A stretch of DNA of 64,000 nt from Persicitalea sp964500445 (GTDB lineage Bacteria; Bacteroidota; Bacteroidia; Cytophagales; Spirosomataceae): positions 1 through 64,000 of the forward strand of contig CAZCOG010000036.1 in NCBI GenBank assembly GCA_964500445.1, written 5' to 3'. The position numbers and the translations under genes are program-made. Every line of letters starts with the position of its first letter. Positions within the stretch are counted from its first letter, which is position 1. Below the pieces are notes generated by a model. It was not told the DNA's origin. It saw only the letters and a list, made by a program, of their open reading frames with translations, and did no database searches. Positions 17,502 to 25,329 of the stretch are shown here, in pieces.

Positions 17502-17509
17502 TACCTTTG
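17502..17509 (+). promoter_or_regulatory. Predicted -7 element of the SNF2 helicase gene
   Basis: TACCTTTG is a perfect TAnnTTTG, 34 bases before the ATG at 17544. No clear TTG/TTTG stands at the usual -33 distance. Confidence 0.45.
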
Positions 17510-17543
17510 CTTTTTTAGCCAAAAATAGAATTCAGCCAGGCAA

Positions 17544-20500
17544 ATGGCAAAACGAATCAAGTACGGACAGACCTGGTGGGGCCAGCAGTGGATTAGTGTA
17601 CTGGAAGGCATGGACCAAAGCGGACGCCTGGCGCGGGGCCGTACCTACGCCAACGGTGGGGCCGTGCAATCTATAGATTTTGAGGGTAATACTTTTAAAG
17701 GCAAAGTACGTGGTACCAGACCGATTCCTTACAAAATAAAATTCAGGATAGAACCGCTGTCAGCTTCAGACAAGGCCAAAACGATTGGCCTGATTACTGA
17801 AAACCCACTTTTCCTGACCCAACTCCTCAATCGCCAACTACCCGCCGATCTGTATGAAGCCTGCCGGAGTATTGGTGTCGACCTGTTTCCGGAAAAATGG
17901 GAGGAGTTTGACGCAACCTGTACCTGTCCCGATTGGAGTGTGCCCTGCAAGCACCAGGCGGCTGTACTTTACTTGGTAGCCAACGAGATCGACAAGAACC
18001 CATTTCTGATTTTTGAACTCCGCGACTTTGATCTGTTCAAAGCGTTGGAGGGACTGGGGGTGGCTTCTGCCGAGCAGAAAGATGTGGAAATTCTGGATGT
18101 GTCCGTGCTGCGCAAGCCCGCTGAACTGGGTGAGGAAATCGAATTTCGGCCGGACGAGCGGCTTTATGATATTGTAGACTTTTCCACCCTACCCGATTGT
18201 CGCGACGACCTGCTGTCGTTGCTGGCCGACACACCGCTTTTTTATAAACCGGGGAATTTCAAAACCGTATTGCGCGATGCTTATATCGACGCCCAGAAAA
18301 AAGCCCATGCGCTGGCTATCACCGATGCTTCTGATGGGGACGGAACGCCGCCCGAAGCGGTAAAACGTAAGCATGACTACAATAAAGACCTCGATGCCGT
18401 AGAAAGCGGTGAAATCATCTGCGACGAGGCGATGGGTTTTTTGCAAGCCAATTTCCGGGATGTCAACGAGCGGCTTGTGCATCAATTCAATGAAATAGGC
18501 AAACTACTGGAATGGCTTCAGCACTTTCCTGTCAGTCAACTACCCCAACTTTCACCCCTGCTCCGTGGATTGTATCTGACCAACCGTTTTGCTAACAAAC
18601 TGCTGGAAACGGGAGGTGTACTGCCACAGCTCTTGCGGGTACAGCTTAAGAAGGAAGCCTACTTTGTCCGCTGGATTCCGGCTTTGCTCAACGAGGACAT
18701 CGCCCGGGTAGCCGGACAAATTAAGAGGCTGCTTCCGCCGGATTTTTTATTCTATAAAATCGGTCGGAACGACATTTACCAACCCCTGGAAAGTGATTGG
18801 TTTCCGTTGCTCTGCTCACTGCTGCTGACCGAGCGCATGCGGCAGTTCAACGATCGCTACCACTATAAGGATACCGAGGTTGAAGATATGTTTTTCCGGC
18901 GCGAGTTCACGCGGTTCAGTGGCTTCGACAGCCGCGAGATTCCGGCCAATATTCAGCTGTGGCTTAATAAGTTTTTCATAGCTCAGCGCGACTTTGTACC
19001 TGTAATACAAGTTGAAGACGATCCGGAAACCGGTACTTTCGTAGTCCATATTTTGGTGGAAAATAAGGAGAATGAAATGGCTGCGCCTATCGCCTTCGCA
19101 GACTTTATGCGTCAACCCGACTATGCTCCGGTCCGCATGGGTGTATTGCGCGATCTGTCGATGATGGCCGAGCATTTTCCTCAGCTCAACACCGTCATTT
19201 CTTCCAAAGGACAGGAAGAACTTGCTTTCAGCGCGCGGCAATTTCCCGAGATATTGTTCAAAATGCTGCCGCCTTTGAAGCTGTTTGGCATCCGCATTAT
19301 GCTGCCGAAGGGATTGCGGAAGCTTGCCCGCCCGCAGCTTTCTATGACGCTCGACGACGAGGAAAATGGCAAAGTGGCGGCCAGTTCGGTGATTAACCTG
19401 GAAGAGATGCTGGGTTTCCGCTGGGAGATTGCTATCGGCGACCAGCACGTGGACACCAGAGAGTTTGTGAATATCGTCGAAAACTACCGGGGATTGGTCA
19501 GGATCAGAGACCAGTACGTATACTTGGAGGAAAATGAAATTCGCTCGCTGCTGGACAAGCTAAAAAATCCGCCCGAACTGGACTCCCAAACTCTCCTGCA
19601 AACGGCTCTGACCGAAGAGTACCAGGGCTCGGGCGTAAAGCTTACCGATGCCGCTCGCAAGCTCATAAAAAGCCTTATGGCACCCGAAGCCGTGAATTTG
19701 CCCAAAAAACTCGACGCTACCTTGCGGCCTTACCAGTTACGGGGATACGAGTGGCTTTACAAAAACGCCCGTATTGGTTTCGGTAGTCTCATCGCCGACG
19801 ATATGGGCCTGGGCAAAACGCTACAGGTGATTGTGACTCTACAGAAATTCAAAGAAGAAGGCGCCTTCAAAAAAAATAAGGGTTTGGTGATTCTGCCCAC
19901 GACACTGCTCACCAACTGGACCAAGGAAATTGCCCGCTTTGCACCCGGTCTGAAAGCGCATGTTTATCACGGCTCCAACCGCAGCAAGCAGGAATTCAAG
20001 AACACCGACCTGGTGCTGACTACCTACGGGGTGGTGCGCAGTGAGGAGGAAACTTTTACCAAAACCAACTGGCCCGTGGTAGTCATCGACGAGGCCCAGA
20101 ATATCAAGAATCCCGCCACAGCCCAGACTAAGGCAGTCAAGAAAATCAAGGCCGGTGTACGAATTGCCATGAGCGGCACGCCCGTCGAAAACCGCCTGAG
20201 CGAGTACTGGAGCATCATCGACTTCGTGAACAAAGGCTACCTTGGTTCACTCAAAAAGTTCAGTCAGGATTTCTCCATTCCCATTGAGGTGGACCGCGAC
20301 CAGCACCGTCTCGATATATTCCGGCGCATGACCGAGCCCTTTATTCTTCGGCGTGTCAAGACGGACAAAAGTATCATACAGGACTTGCCCGACAAGATCG
20401 AGATGGACCAGAGTTGCCAGCTTTCAGGCGAGCAGGCGGCTCTGTACCAAAGTGTGGTGGACACCGCCCTACGTGGCATTGAAGGTGCGAAAGATGGCTT

Positions 20501-21122
20501 CAAGCGCAGTGGCATGATTTTCAAAATGATGACGGCCTTGAAGCAAATCTGCAACCATCCCACACATTATTTGAAAAAAGGCGGCACAGACCCGGCTGCT
20601 TCCGGCAAGAGCGCTTTACTACTTGACTTGGTGCAGCAATTGCTGGAAAACGGCGAGAAAGCACTGATCTTTACACAATACGAAGAAATGGGAACGTTGC
20701 TGCAAACGATGTTTGAAGAGCAGCTCGATCTGGAAGTACCTTTCCTGCACGGCGGCGTAAGCCGCAAGAACCGCGACGAAATGGTGGAAGATTTCCAGAC
20801 CAACCGCGCGACGCGCCTACTGCTGCTGTCGTTGAAAGCAGGCGGTACGGGTCTCAACCTTACCGCCGCCAACAACGTGATTCACTACGACCTGTGGTGG
20901 AACCCCGCCGTGGAAGCCCAGGCCACCGACCGCGCCTTCCGCATCGGGCAGACCCGCAACGTACTAGTACACCGGCTGATCACTGAAGGTACTTTCGAGG
21001 AAAAGATCAACCAGCTGATCCAGAACAAGAAAGAACTTGCTAACCTTACCGTCGCCAACGGCGAAACCTGGATTGGGGAGTATTCCAATGCGGACTTGAA
21101 GGAGTTGGTGGCTTTGAAGTGA
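17544..21122 (+). CDS. SWIM zinc-finger SNF2-family helicase
   Basis: A 1192-residue SWI2/SNF2 ATPase. The N-terminal part holds a SWIM zinc finger (CTCPD with C126 and C128, then CKH with C135 and H137), a DNA- or protein-binding module. A long middle region (about 150-700) has no motif I recognise. The C-terminal motor has motif I DDMGLGKT (near 752-759), motif II DEAQ (near 848-851), SGTPVENRLSEYWSI (motif III), LKAGGTGLNLTAANNVIHYD (motif V) and the motif VI arginines in ATDRAFRIGQ. Bacterial relatives act in transcription recycling or DNA repair; the role of this one is unknown. A Uma2-like nuclease gene follows in the same direction. Confidence 0.92.
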   Translation: MAKRIKYGQTWWGQQWISVLEGMDQSGRLARGRTYANGGAVQSIDFEGNTFKGKVRGTRPIPYKIKFRIEPLSASDKAKTIGLITENPLFLTQLLNRQLPADLYEACRSIGVDLFPEKWEEFDATCTCPDWSVPCKHQAAVLYLVANEIDKNPFLIFELRDFDLFKALEGLGVASAEQKDVEILDVSVLRKPAELGEEIEFRPDERLYDIVDFSTLPDCRDDLLSLLADTPLFYKPGNFKTVLRDAYIDAQKKAHALAITDASDGDGTPPEAVKRKHDYNKDLDAVESGEIICDEAMGFLQANFRDVNERLVHQFNEIGKLLEWLQHFPVSQLPQLSPLLRGLYLTNRFANKLLETGGVLPQLLRVQLKKEAYFVRWIPALLNEDIARVAGQIKRLLPPDFLFYKIGRNDIYQPLESDWFPLLCSLLLTERMRQFNDRYHYKDTEVEDMFFRREFTRFSGFDSREIPANIQLWLNKFFIAQRDFVPVIQVEDDPETGTFVVHILVENKENEMAAPIAFADFMRQPDYAPVRMGVLRDLSMMAEHFPQLNTVISSKGQEELAFSARQFPEILFKMLPPLKLFGIRIMLPKGLRKLARPQLSMTLDDEENGKVAASSVINLEEMLGFRWEIAIGDQHVDTREFVNIVENYRGLVRIRDQYVYLEENEIRSLLDKLKNPPELDSQTLLQTALTEEYQGSGVKLTDAARKLIKSLMAPEAVNLPKKLDATLRPYQLRGYEWLYKNARIGFGSLIADDMGLGKTLQVIVTLQKFKEEGAFKKNKGLVILPTTLLTNWTKEIARFAPGLKAHVYHGSNRSKQEFKNTDLVLTTYGVVRSEEETFTKTNWPVVVIDEAQNIKNPATAQTKAVKKIKAGVRIAMSGTPVENRLSEYWSIIDFVNKGYLGSLKKFSQDFSIPIEVDRDQHRLDIFRRMTEPFILRRVKTDKSIIQDLPDKIEMDQSCQLSGEQAALYQSVVDTALRGIEGAKDGFKRSGMIFKMMTALKQICNHPTHYLKKGGTDPAASGKSALLLDLVQQLLENGEKALIFTQYEEMGTLLQTMFEEQLDLEVPFLHGGVSRKNRDEMVEDFQTNRATRLLLLSLKAGGTGLNLTAANNVIHYDLWWNPAVEAQATDRAFRIGQTRNVLVHRLITEGTFEEKINQLIQNKKELANLTVANGETWIGEYSNADLKELVALK

Positions 21123-21152
21123 GTACACCCATCAGGTCGCAACCTTTTTTGT

Positions 21153-21160
21153 TACCTTTG
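21153..21160 (+). promoter_or_regulatory. Predicted -7 element of the Uma2-like gene
   Basis: TACCTTTG is a perfect TAnnTTTG, 17 bases before the ATG at 21178. No convincing -33 element, but the position suggests the gene has its own promoter rather than depending on the helicase gene. Confidence 0.4.
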
Positions 21161-21177
21161 ATAAAAAAAGTAAGTGC

Positions 21178-21771
21178 ATGGCGACCATCACCAAACTTTC
21201 CCAGCTCGATCTCGACGGTACCTATTCCTATGCTGACTACATCAAGTGGCAGTTCGATGAGCGAATAGAACTGCTGCGGGGAAAGATCGCCCGGATGTTG
21301 CCCGCCCCGAATGTGAACCATCAGCGGGTTTCGGGGAATCTATTTGTAAATATTTACAACCAACTTCACAAGCGGGACTGCCAATTATTCTCTGCTCCGT
21401 TTGATGTGCGCTTGTACAATCGAAAAAAATCGGTCAAGTCAAGTCAGGAAATTTATTCTGTTGTCCAGCCTGACATTTGCGTAGTTTGTGATTCGTCAAA
21501 ACTCGATCAGCAAGGGTGCAATGGTGCGCCGGAATTAATCATTGAAATTCTTTCGCCAGGTAACAGCAGGCGCGAGATGAAGGATAAATTTGATTTATAT
21601 CAGGAGGCCGGCGTGCAGGAATACTGGCTGGTGCAGCCTCAGGAAGAGGTAGTACTGGTATATTCGCTTAATGAACAAGGGCAGTACATCGGTCTGCGGC
21701 CTGCTGTTGATATGGTAGTTTCTCCCCTTTTTCCTGATTTAGGGATCGATTTAGCCAAGATTTTTCGTTGA
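21178..21771 (+). CDS. Uma2-family putative restriction endonuclease (DUF820)
   Basis: A 197-residue protein of the Uma2/DUF820 family, which has a PD-(D/E)XK nuclease fold. The probable active-site residues are in VQPDICVVCD (Asp), PELIIEILSPGNSRREMKDK (Glu and Lys) and the following YQEAGVQEYWLVQP. The N-terminal LDGTYSYADYIKWQFDERIELLRGKI-type opening is usual for the family. Uma2 proteins are common and multi-copy in Cytophagales and cyanobacteria; nuclease activity is inferred from fold and rarely shown. It follows the SNF2 helicase in the same direction by 55 bases. Confidence 0.85.
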   Translation: MATITKLSQLDLDGTYSYADYIKWQFDERIELLRGKIARMLPAPNVNHQRVSGNLFVNIYNQLHKRDCQLFSAPFDVRLYNRKKSVKSSQEIYSVVQPDICVVCDSSKLDQQGCNGAPELIIEILSPGNSRREMKDKFDLYQEAGVQEYWLVQPQEEVVLVYSLNEQGQYIGLRPAVDMVVSPLFPDLGIDLAKIFR

Positions 21772-21824
21772 GGGAAAGTCTATTTCTCCTTTTTCAAGTG
21801 AGACTCCATAGCATCAGCAGGCGC

Positions 21825-21856
21825 TTTGACTAGTCGACACTAAATCACTAGCTTTG
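21825..21856 (+). promoter_or_regulatory. Predicted promoter of the ABC-F gene
   Basis: TTTG (21825-21828), 20-base spacer, TAGCTTTG (21849-21856): a full Bacteroidota consensus. The leader of about 60 bases to the TTG start contains a small perfect hairpin, GCCGT-AAT-ACGGC (21869-21881), and a second possible stem GATGC/GCATC after it. Confidence 0.6.
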
Positions 21857-21923
21857 TCAAAAAAAGAAGCCGTAATACGGCAGATGCTGCCTTACGCATC
21901 CATTTACCAAATTCCCCAACTCA

Positions 21924-23822
21924 TTGAACTACCTTTCGGCAGAAAATATCTCCAAGTCTTTTGGAGAAAAATGGCTTTTTAAAAACGTGACCTTCGGCAT
22001 GAGCCGGGGCGATAAGGTGGCTCTGATCGGCACCAACGGCACCGGTAAAACTACCTTCATGAACATCCTGGCCGGGCGCATTGCTCCTGACAGCGGCGAG
22101 GTCAACACTCGTAAAGAAATAAGGGTAGGGTACCTGGATCAGAACCCCCTTTTTGACGGGGAACTACCTGTCATCGAGGTGATTTTCGTTTCTTCCAACC
22201 CGGTGGCCAATGTGGTCCGTCGATACGAGCAGGCGCTCGCTACCGGAAATAACGACGCCCTGACGGACATTCTGGAAGAAATGGATCATCTGAAAGCGTG
22301 GGATTTCGAGTCTCGCGCTAAGGAAATTCTGGGCCGACTGGGTATTCACGATGTGGATGCCCGCTTTGGGACGCTTTCGGGCGGTCAGCGTAAGCGGGTG
22401 GCACTGGCCAAAGTACTGCTGGAAGAGCCCGATCTGCTGTTGCTGGACGAACCTACCAACCACCTGGATCTTGCTACCGTCGAATGGTTGGAAAATCACC
22501 TGAATACCCAGAATACCACATTGCTGGTAGTTACGCACGACCGTTATTTTCTGGATAAAGTGTGTAACAACGTCCTGGAACTGGATCATGGCTCGGCATA
22601 TACTTACAAAGGCAATTATGCCTACTTTCTGGAAAAAAAATCGGAACGGGAGGAAGTGGAAGCCGCTGAGATCGATAAAGCACGCAACCTCATGCGAAAG
22701 GAACTGGACTGGATCATGCGACAACCCAAGGCGCGAGGTACCAAGGCCAAGTACCGGGTGGATGCCTTTGAAGGCCTGAAAGATAAAGCCAGCCAGAAAA
22801 AGTTCGATAACCATCTGGAACTGAACGTACGTTCCACGAGGCTGGGCAGCAAGATTATCGAATTGGAAAGTGTAGGAAAAAGCTACGATGGTCGCGAGTT
22901 GATCCACAATTTCGTCTATACCTTCCGGAAGGGGGACCGCATCGGCATCGTCGGGCCGAACGGCATGGGCAAGACCACGCTGCTGAAAATGATCACGGGC
23001 GAAGTACGCCCTGACAACGGTCAGGTGGTGCGCGGCGATACGGTTCAGTTTGGTCATTACACGCAATCCGATTTGGCGTTTGAGCCCGGGCAACGGGTCA
23101 TCGAGATCGTGAAAGAGATAGCTGATGTGGTGCGGCTTGGCAACGGACAAACCGTTATGGCTTCGAAGTTTCTGGAAACGTTTCTATTTCCACCAGAAAA
23201 GCAGTACGATTATATCGAGAAACTAAGCGGGGGCGAAAAGCGACGGCTTCAACTGTTGCTGATGCTGATGAAGGAACCTAACTTCCTGATTCTGGATGAG
23301 CCGACCAACGATCTCGACATCAGTAGCTTGAACGTGTTGGAAGAGTTCCTGTCCAATTTTCCGGGTTGTCTGATGATCGTTTCGCACGACCGCTACTTCC
23401 TCGACCAACTCGTGGACCATCTGTTTGTTTTTGAAGGGGATGGCAGAATCCGGGATTTCCCCGGCAACTACTCCGACTACCGCTTGTGGCTGGAAGAGCA
23501 GGAGGCCGCCGAAAGGAAAGAAAACAGTAGCCAATCAGGGGCGAAAACTCCGGCCAATGGCCAGGAAGTACCCGTTGTTCAGGAAGGCTTAGCTGAAACC
23601 GACACTCCGAAGCGTAAGCTAAGTTTTAAGGAGCGGCGCGAGATGGAACTACTGGAAGCCGAAATGCCAAAACTAGAAAAGCGCAAAGCGGAACTGATCG
23701 AAAAACTTAGTACGGGCGGTTCGCACGAAGAGCTCACAGAATGGTCGGTGGAAATCGAGACAATCAACGATGCACTGTCGGAAAAGGAGATGCGTTGGCT
23801 GGAGCTTTCGGAAATTGCGTAG
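21924..23822 (+). CDS. ABC-F family ATPase (Uup-like)
   Basis: A 632-residue ABC-F protein: two ATP-binding cassettes with no membrane domain. The first has Walker A GTNGTGKTT and signature LSGGQRKR, the second GPNGMGKTT and LSGGEKRR; both have Walker B plus SHDRYF or THDRYF. The P-site linker lies between them (about residues 235-310). A C-terminal charged coiled-coil (about 555-632, KERREMELLEAEMPKLEKRK region) resembles Uup. ABC-F proteins act on the ribosome; some confer antibiotic resistance, but this one looks like a housekeeping Uup type. The frame begins with a TTG; no better ATG precedes YLSAENISKSFGE. Confidence 0.92.
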   Translation: MNYLSAENISKSFGEKWLFKNVTFGMSRGDKVALIGTNGTGKTTFMNILAGRIAPDSGEVNTRKEIRVGYLDQNPLFDGELPVIEVIFVSSNPVANVVRRYEQALATGNNDALTDILEEMDHLKAWDFESRAKEILGRLGIHDVDARFGTLSGGQRKRVALAKVLLEEPDLLLLDEPTNHLDLATVEWLENHLNTQNTTLLVVTHDRYFLDKVCNNVLELDHGSAYTYKGNYAYFLEKKSEREEVEAAEIDKARNLMRKELDWIMRQPKARGTKAKYRVDAFEGLKDKASQKKFDNHLELNVRSTRLGSKIIELESVGKSYDGRELIHNFVYTFRKGDRIGIVGPNGMGKTTLLKMITGEVRPDNGQVVRGDTVQFGHYTQSDLAFEPGQRVIEIVKEIADVVRLGNGQTVMASKFLETFLFPPEKQYDYIEKLSGGEKRRLQLLLMLMKEPNFLILDEPTNDLDISSLNVLEEFLSNFPGCLMIVSHDRYFLDQLVDHLFVFEGDGRIRDFPGNYSDYRLWLEEQEAAERKENSSQSGAKTPANGQEVPVVQEGLAETDTPKRKLSFKERREMELLEAEMPKLEKRKAELIEKLSTGGSHEELTEWSVEIETINDALSEKEMRWLELSEIA

Positions 23823-23827
23823 CTTTG
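23795..23827 (+). promoter_or_regulatory. Predicted promoter of the DedA gene, overlapping the ABC-F stop codon
   Basis: TTG (23795-23797), 22-base spacer, TAGCTTTG (23820-23827), 16 bases before the ATG at 23843. The TAG of the -7 element is also the stop codon of the ABC-F gene. Confidence 0.5.
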
Positions 23828-23842
23828 GGCAAATTCCCACCT

Positions 23843-24472
23843 ATGGACGCTATTGTCGAGTTTTTTCAATACATTCTCAATTCCGAAGAAATCATTCGCA
23901 CGGGCGGACTGATTGTCATCACTCTCATCGTTTTTGCTGAGAACGGTCTGTTCTTCGCTTTCTTTCTGCCGGGCGACTACCTCGTTTTTCTGGCGGGTGT
24001 TTTTTGTGGAACCCGGACACTGGACGTTCCCATCTCAACGCTTCTGATGAGCATGATTGCAGCGGCAATATTGGGTTCGCTGGTAGGCTATTTGTTTGGC
24101 CGCTTCTTCGGCGACCGACTTGAAACGCAGCGAGAATCTTTCTTTTTCAAAAAGAAAAATATCGAAACTACCCGGAAGTACTTTGATAAATACGGAAGTC
24201 GCACGCTCATTATCAGCCGGTTTTTACCTATCGTCCGCACTTTTGCCCCGATTCTGGCTGGCTTGGTGCGCATGCCCATTCCGTCCTTCATGACCTACAA
24301 TATAGTGGGCGGAGGAATATGGATATTGGCCCTGACGGGAGGCGGCTATCTGTTCGGGGAACGCTTTCCATGGATAGTGAACTACGTACACTACGTGATT
24401 ATATTCTTCCTGGCTATCACCACTTTTACCGTAGTTAAAGGCTACCTCAGTGCCCGTAAGTCGTCACTTTAA
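23843..24472 (+). CDS. DedA family (VTT domain) membrane protein
   Basis: A 209-residue DedA/SNARE-associated membrane protein. Family hallmarks: ENGLFFAFFLPGDYLVFLAG near the N-terminus, GSLVGYLFGRFFGDRL, and RFLPIVRTFAPILAGLVRMP, where the Arg and Pro are conserved. DedA proteins are scramblase- or transporter-like; some recycle undecaprenyl phosphate. An in-frame opening at 23741 lies inside the ABC-F gene, so the ATG at 23843 is preferred. Its stop overlaps the convergent nadC by four bases. Confidence 0.93.
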   Translation: MDAIVEFFQYILNSEEIIRTGGLIVITLIVFAENGLFFAFFLPGDYLVFLAGVFCGTRTLDVPISTLLMSMIAAAILGSLVGYLFGRFFGDRLETQRESFFFKKKNIETTRKYFDKYGSRTLIISRFLPIVRTFAPILAGLVRMPIPSFMTYNIVGGGIWILALTGGGYLFGERFPWIVNYVHYVIIFFLAITTFTVVKGYLSARKSSL

Positions 24473-25320
24473 AAAGCCTTCAAACTCAAATCCAGGCTCT
24501 TAATCTGGTGCGTCAGCGCGCCGCTCGAAATGCTGTCTACGCCCGTTTCGGCGACAGCACGAAGGGTAGTTTCGTTGATATTGCCCGATGCTTCCGTTTC
24601 TAAACGTCCACCAATTTTCTTGACCGCTTCGCGCATATCTTCCAGGGAAAAGTTATCAAGCATAATAATATCCGCGCCGCCCAGACGAAGTACCTCGTCC
24701 ACCTCACCAAGATTACGGGTTTCAATCTCTATTTTCAAGTCGCGGCCCGTTTTATCAAGGTACTCACGGGCGCGCACGAGGGCAGCCTGGATACCCCCGG
24801 CGTAATCGAGATGGTTGTCTTTTAGCATGATCATGTCGTAGAGTCCTATGCGATGGTTGTGCGCTCCGCCAATTCGGGTGGCCATTTTTTCAAACAAACG
24901 AAAATTGGGCGTCGTCTTTCGAGTATCGAGTAGCTTTACGGGCAGGTCAGCGATCAGATCCACCATGCTCCGGGTGTAGGTAGCGATACCACTCATTCGT
25001 TGCATAATGTTGAGCATCAAGCGCTCAGCTTGCAGGATAGAACGCGCGCTACCTTCAACGGTAAGGACGATGTCGCCCACTTCGATGCGGGCACCGTCCT
25101 GGATTTTTACTTCTACTTTCAGGTCAGAATCTACTTCATCAAAAACAACGAGGGCTACTTCCACGCCCGCCAGAACACCTGCTTGTTTTACCAGCAATCG
25201 GGCACGCTTGGTAGCAGTTTCGGGAACACAGGAAAGTGAAGAATGATCGCCATCGCCGATGTCTTCGCGCAGGGCAAGACGGATGAGATCACGGAGATCA
25301 TGGGGATTGGTTTCAGTCAT
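24469..25320 (-). CDS. nadC: Nicotinate-nucleotide pyrophosphorylase (carboxylating)
   Basis: NadC converts quinolinate and PRPP to nicotinate mononucleotide in de novo NAD synthesis. The 283-residue protein has LALREDIGDGDHSS near the start, LNIMQRMSGIATYTRSMVDL, the substrate-binding LLDTRKTTPNFRLFEKMA, GGAHNHRIGLYDMIMLKDNH, and the C-terminal SSGALTHQIKSLDLSL. All match the family. It starts nine bases after the stop of the TPR-CHAT gene on the same strand, so read-through from that operon is likely. No other nad gene is nearby. Confidence 0.95.
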   Translation of the reverse strand: MTETNPHDLRDLIRLALREDIGDGDHSSLSCVPETATKRARLLVKQAGVLAGVEVALVVFDEVDSDLKVEVKIQDGARIEVGDIVLTVEGSARSILQAERLMLNIMQRMSGIATYTRSMVDLIADLPVKLLDTRKTTPNFRLFEKMATRIGGAHNHRIGLYDMIMLKDNHLDYAGGIQAALVRAREYLDKTGRDLKIEIETRNLGEVDEVLRLGGADIIMLDNFSLEDMREAVKKIGGRLETEASGNINETTLRAVAETGVDSISSGALTHQIKSLDLSLKAF

Positions 25321-25329
25321 GGCGGGAAA

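Noticed and set aside
22164..23150. Long open frame (328 codons) on the minus strand inside the ABC-F gene
   Set aside because: It mirrors a clearly coding, fully conserved ABC-F gene and its product shows no recognisable domain; an antisense shadow.
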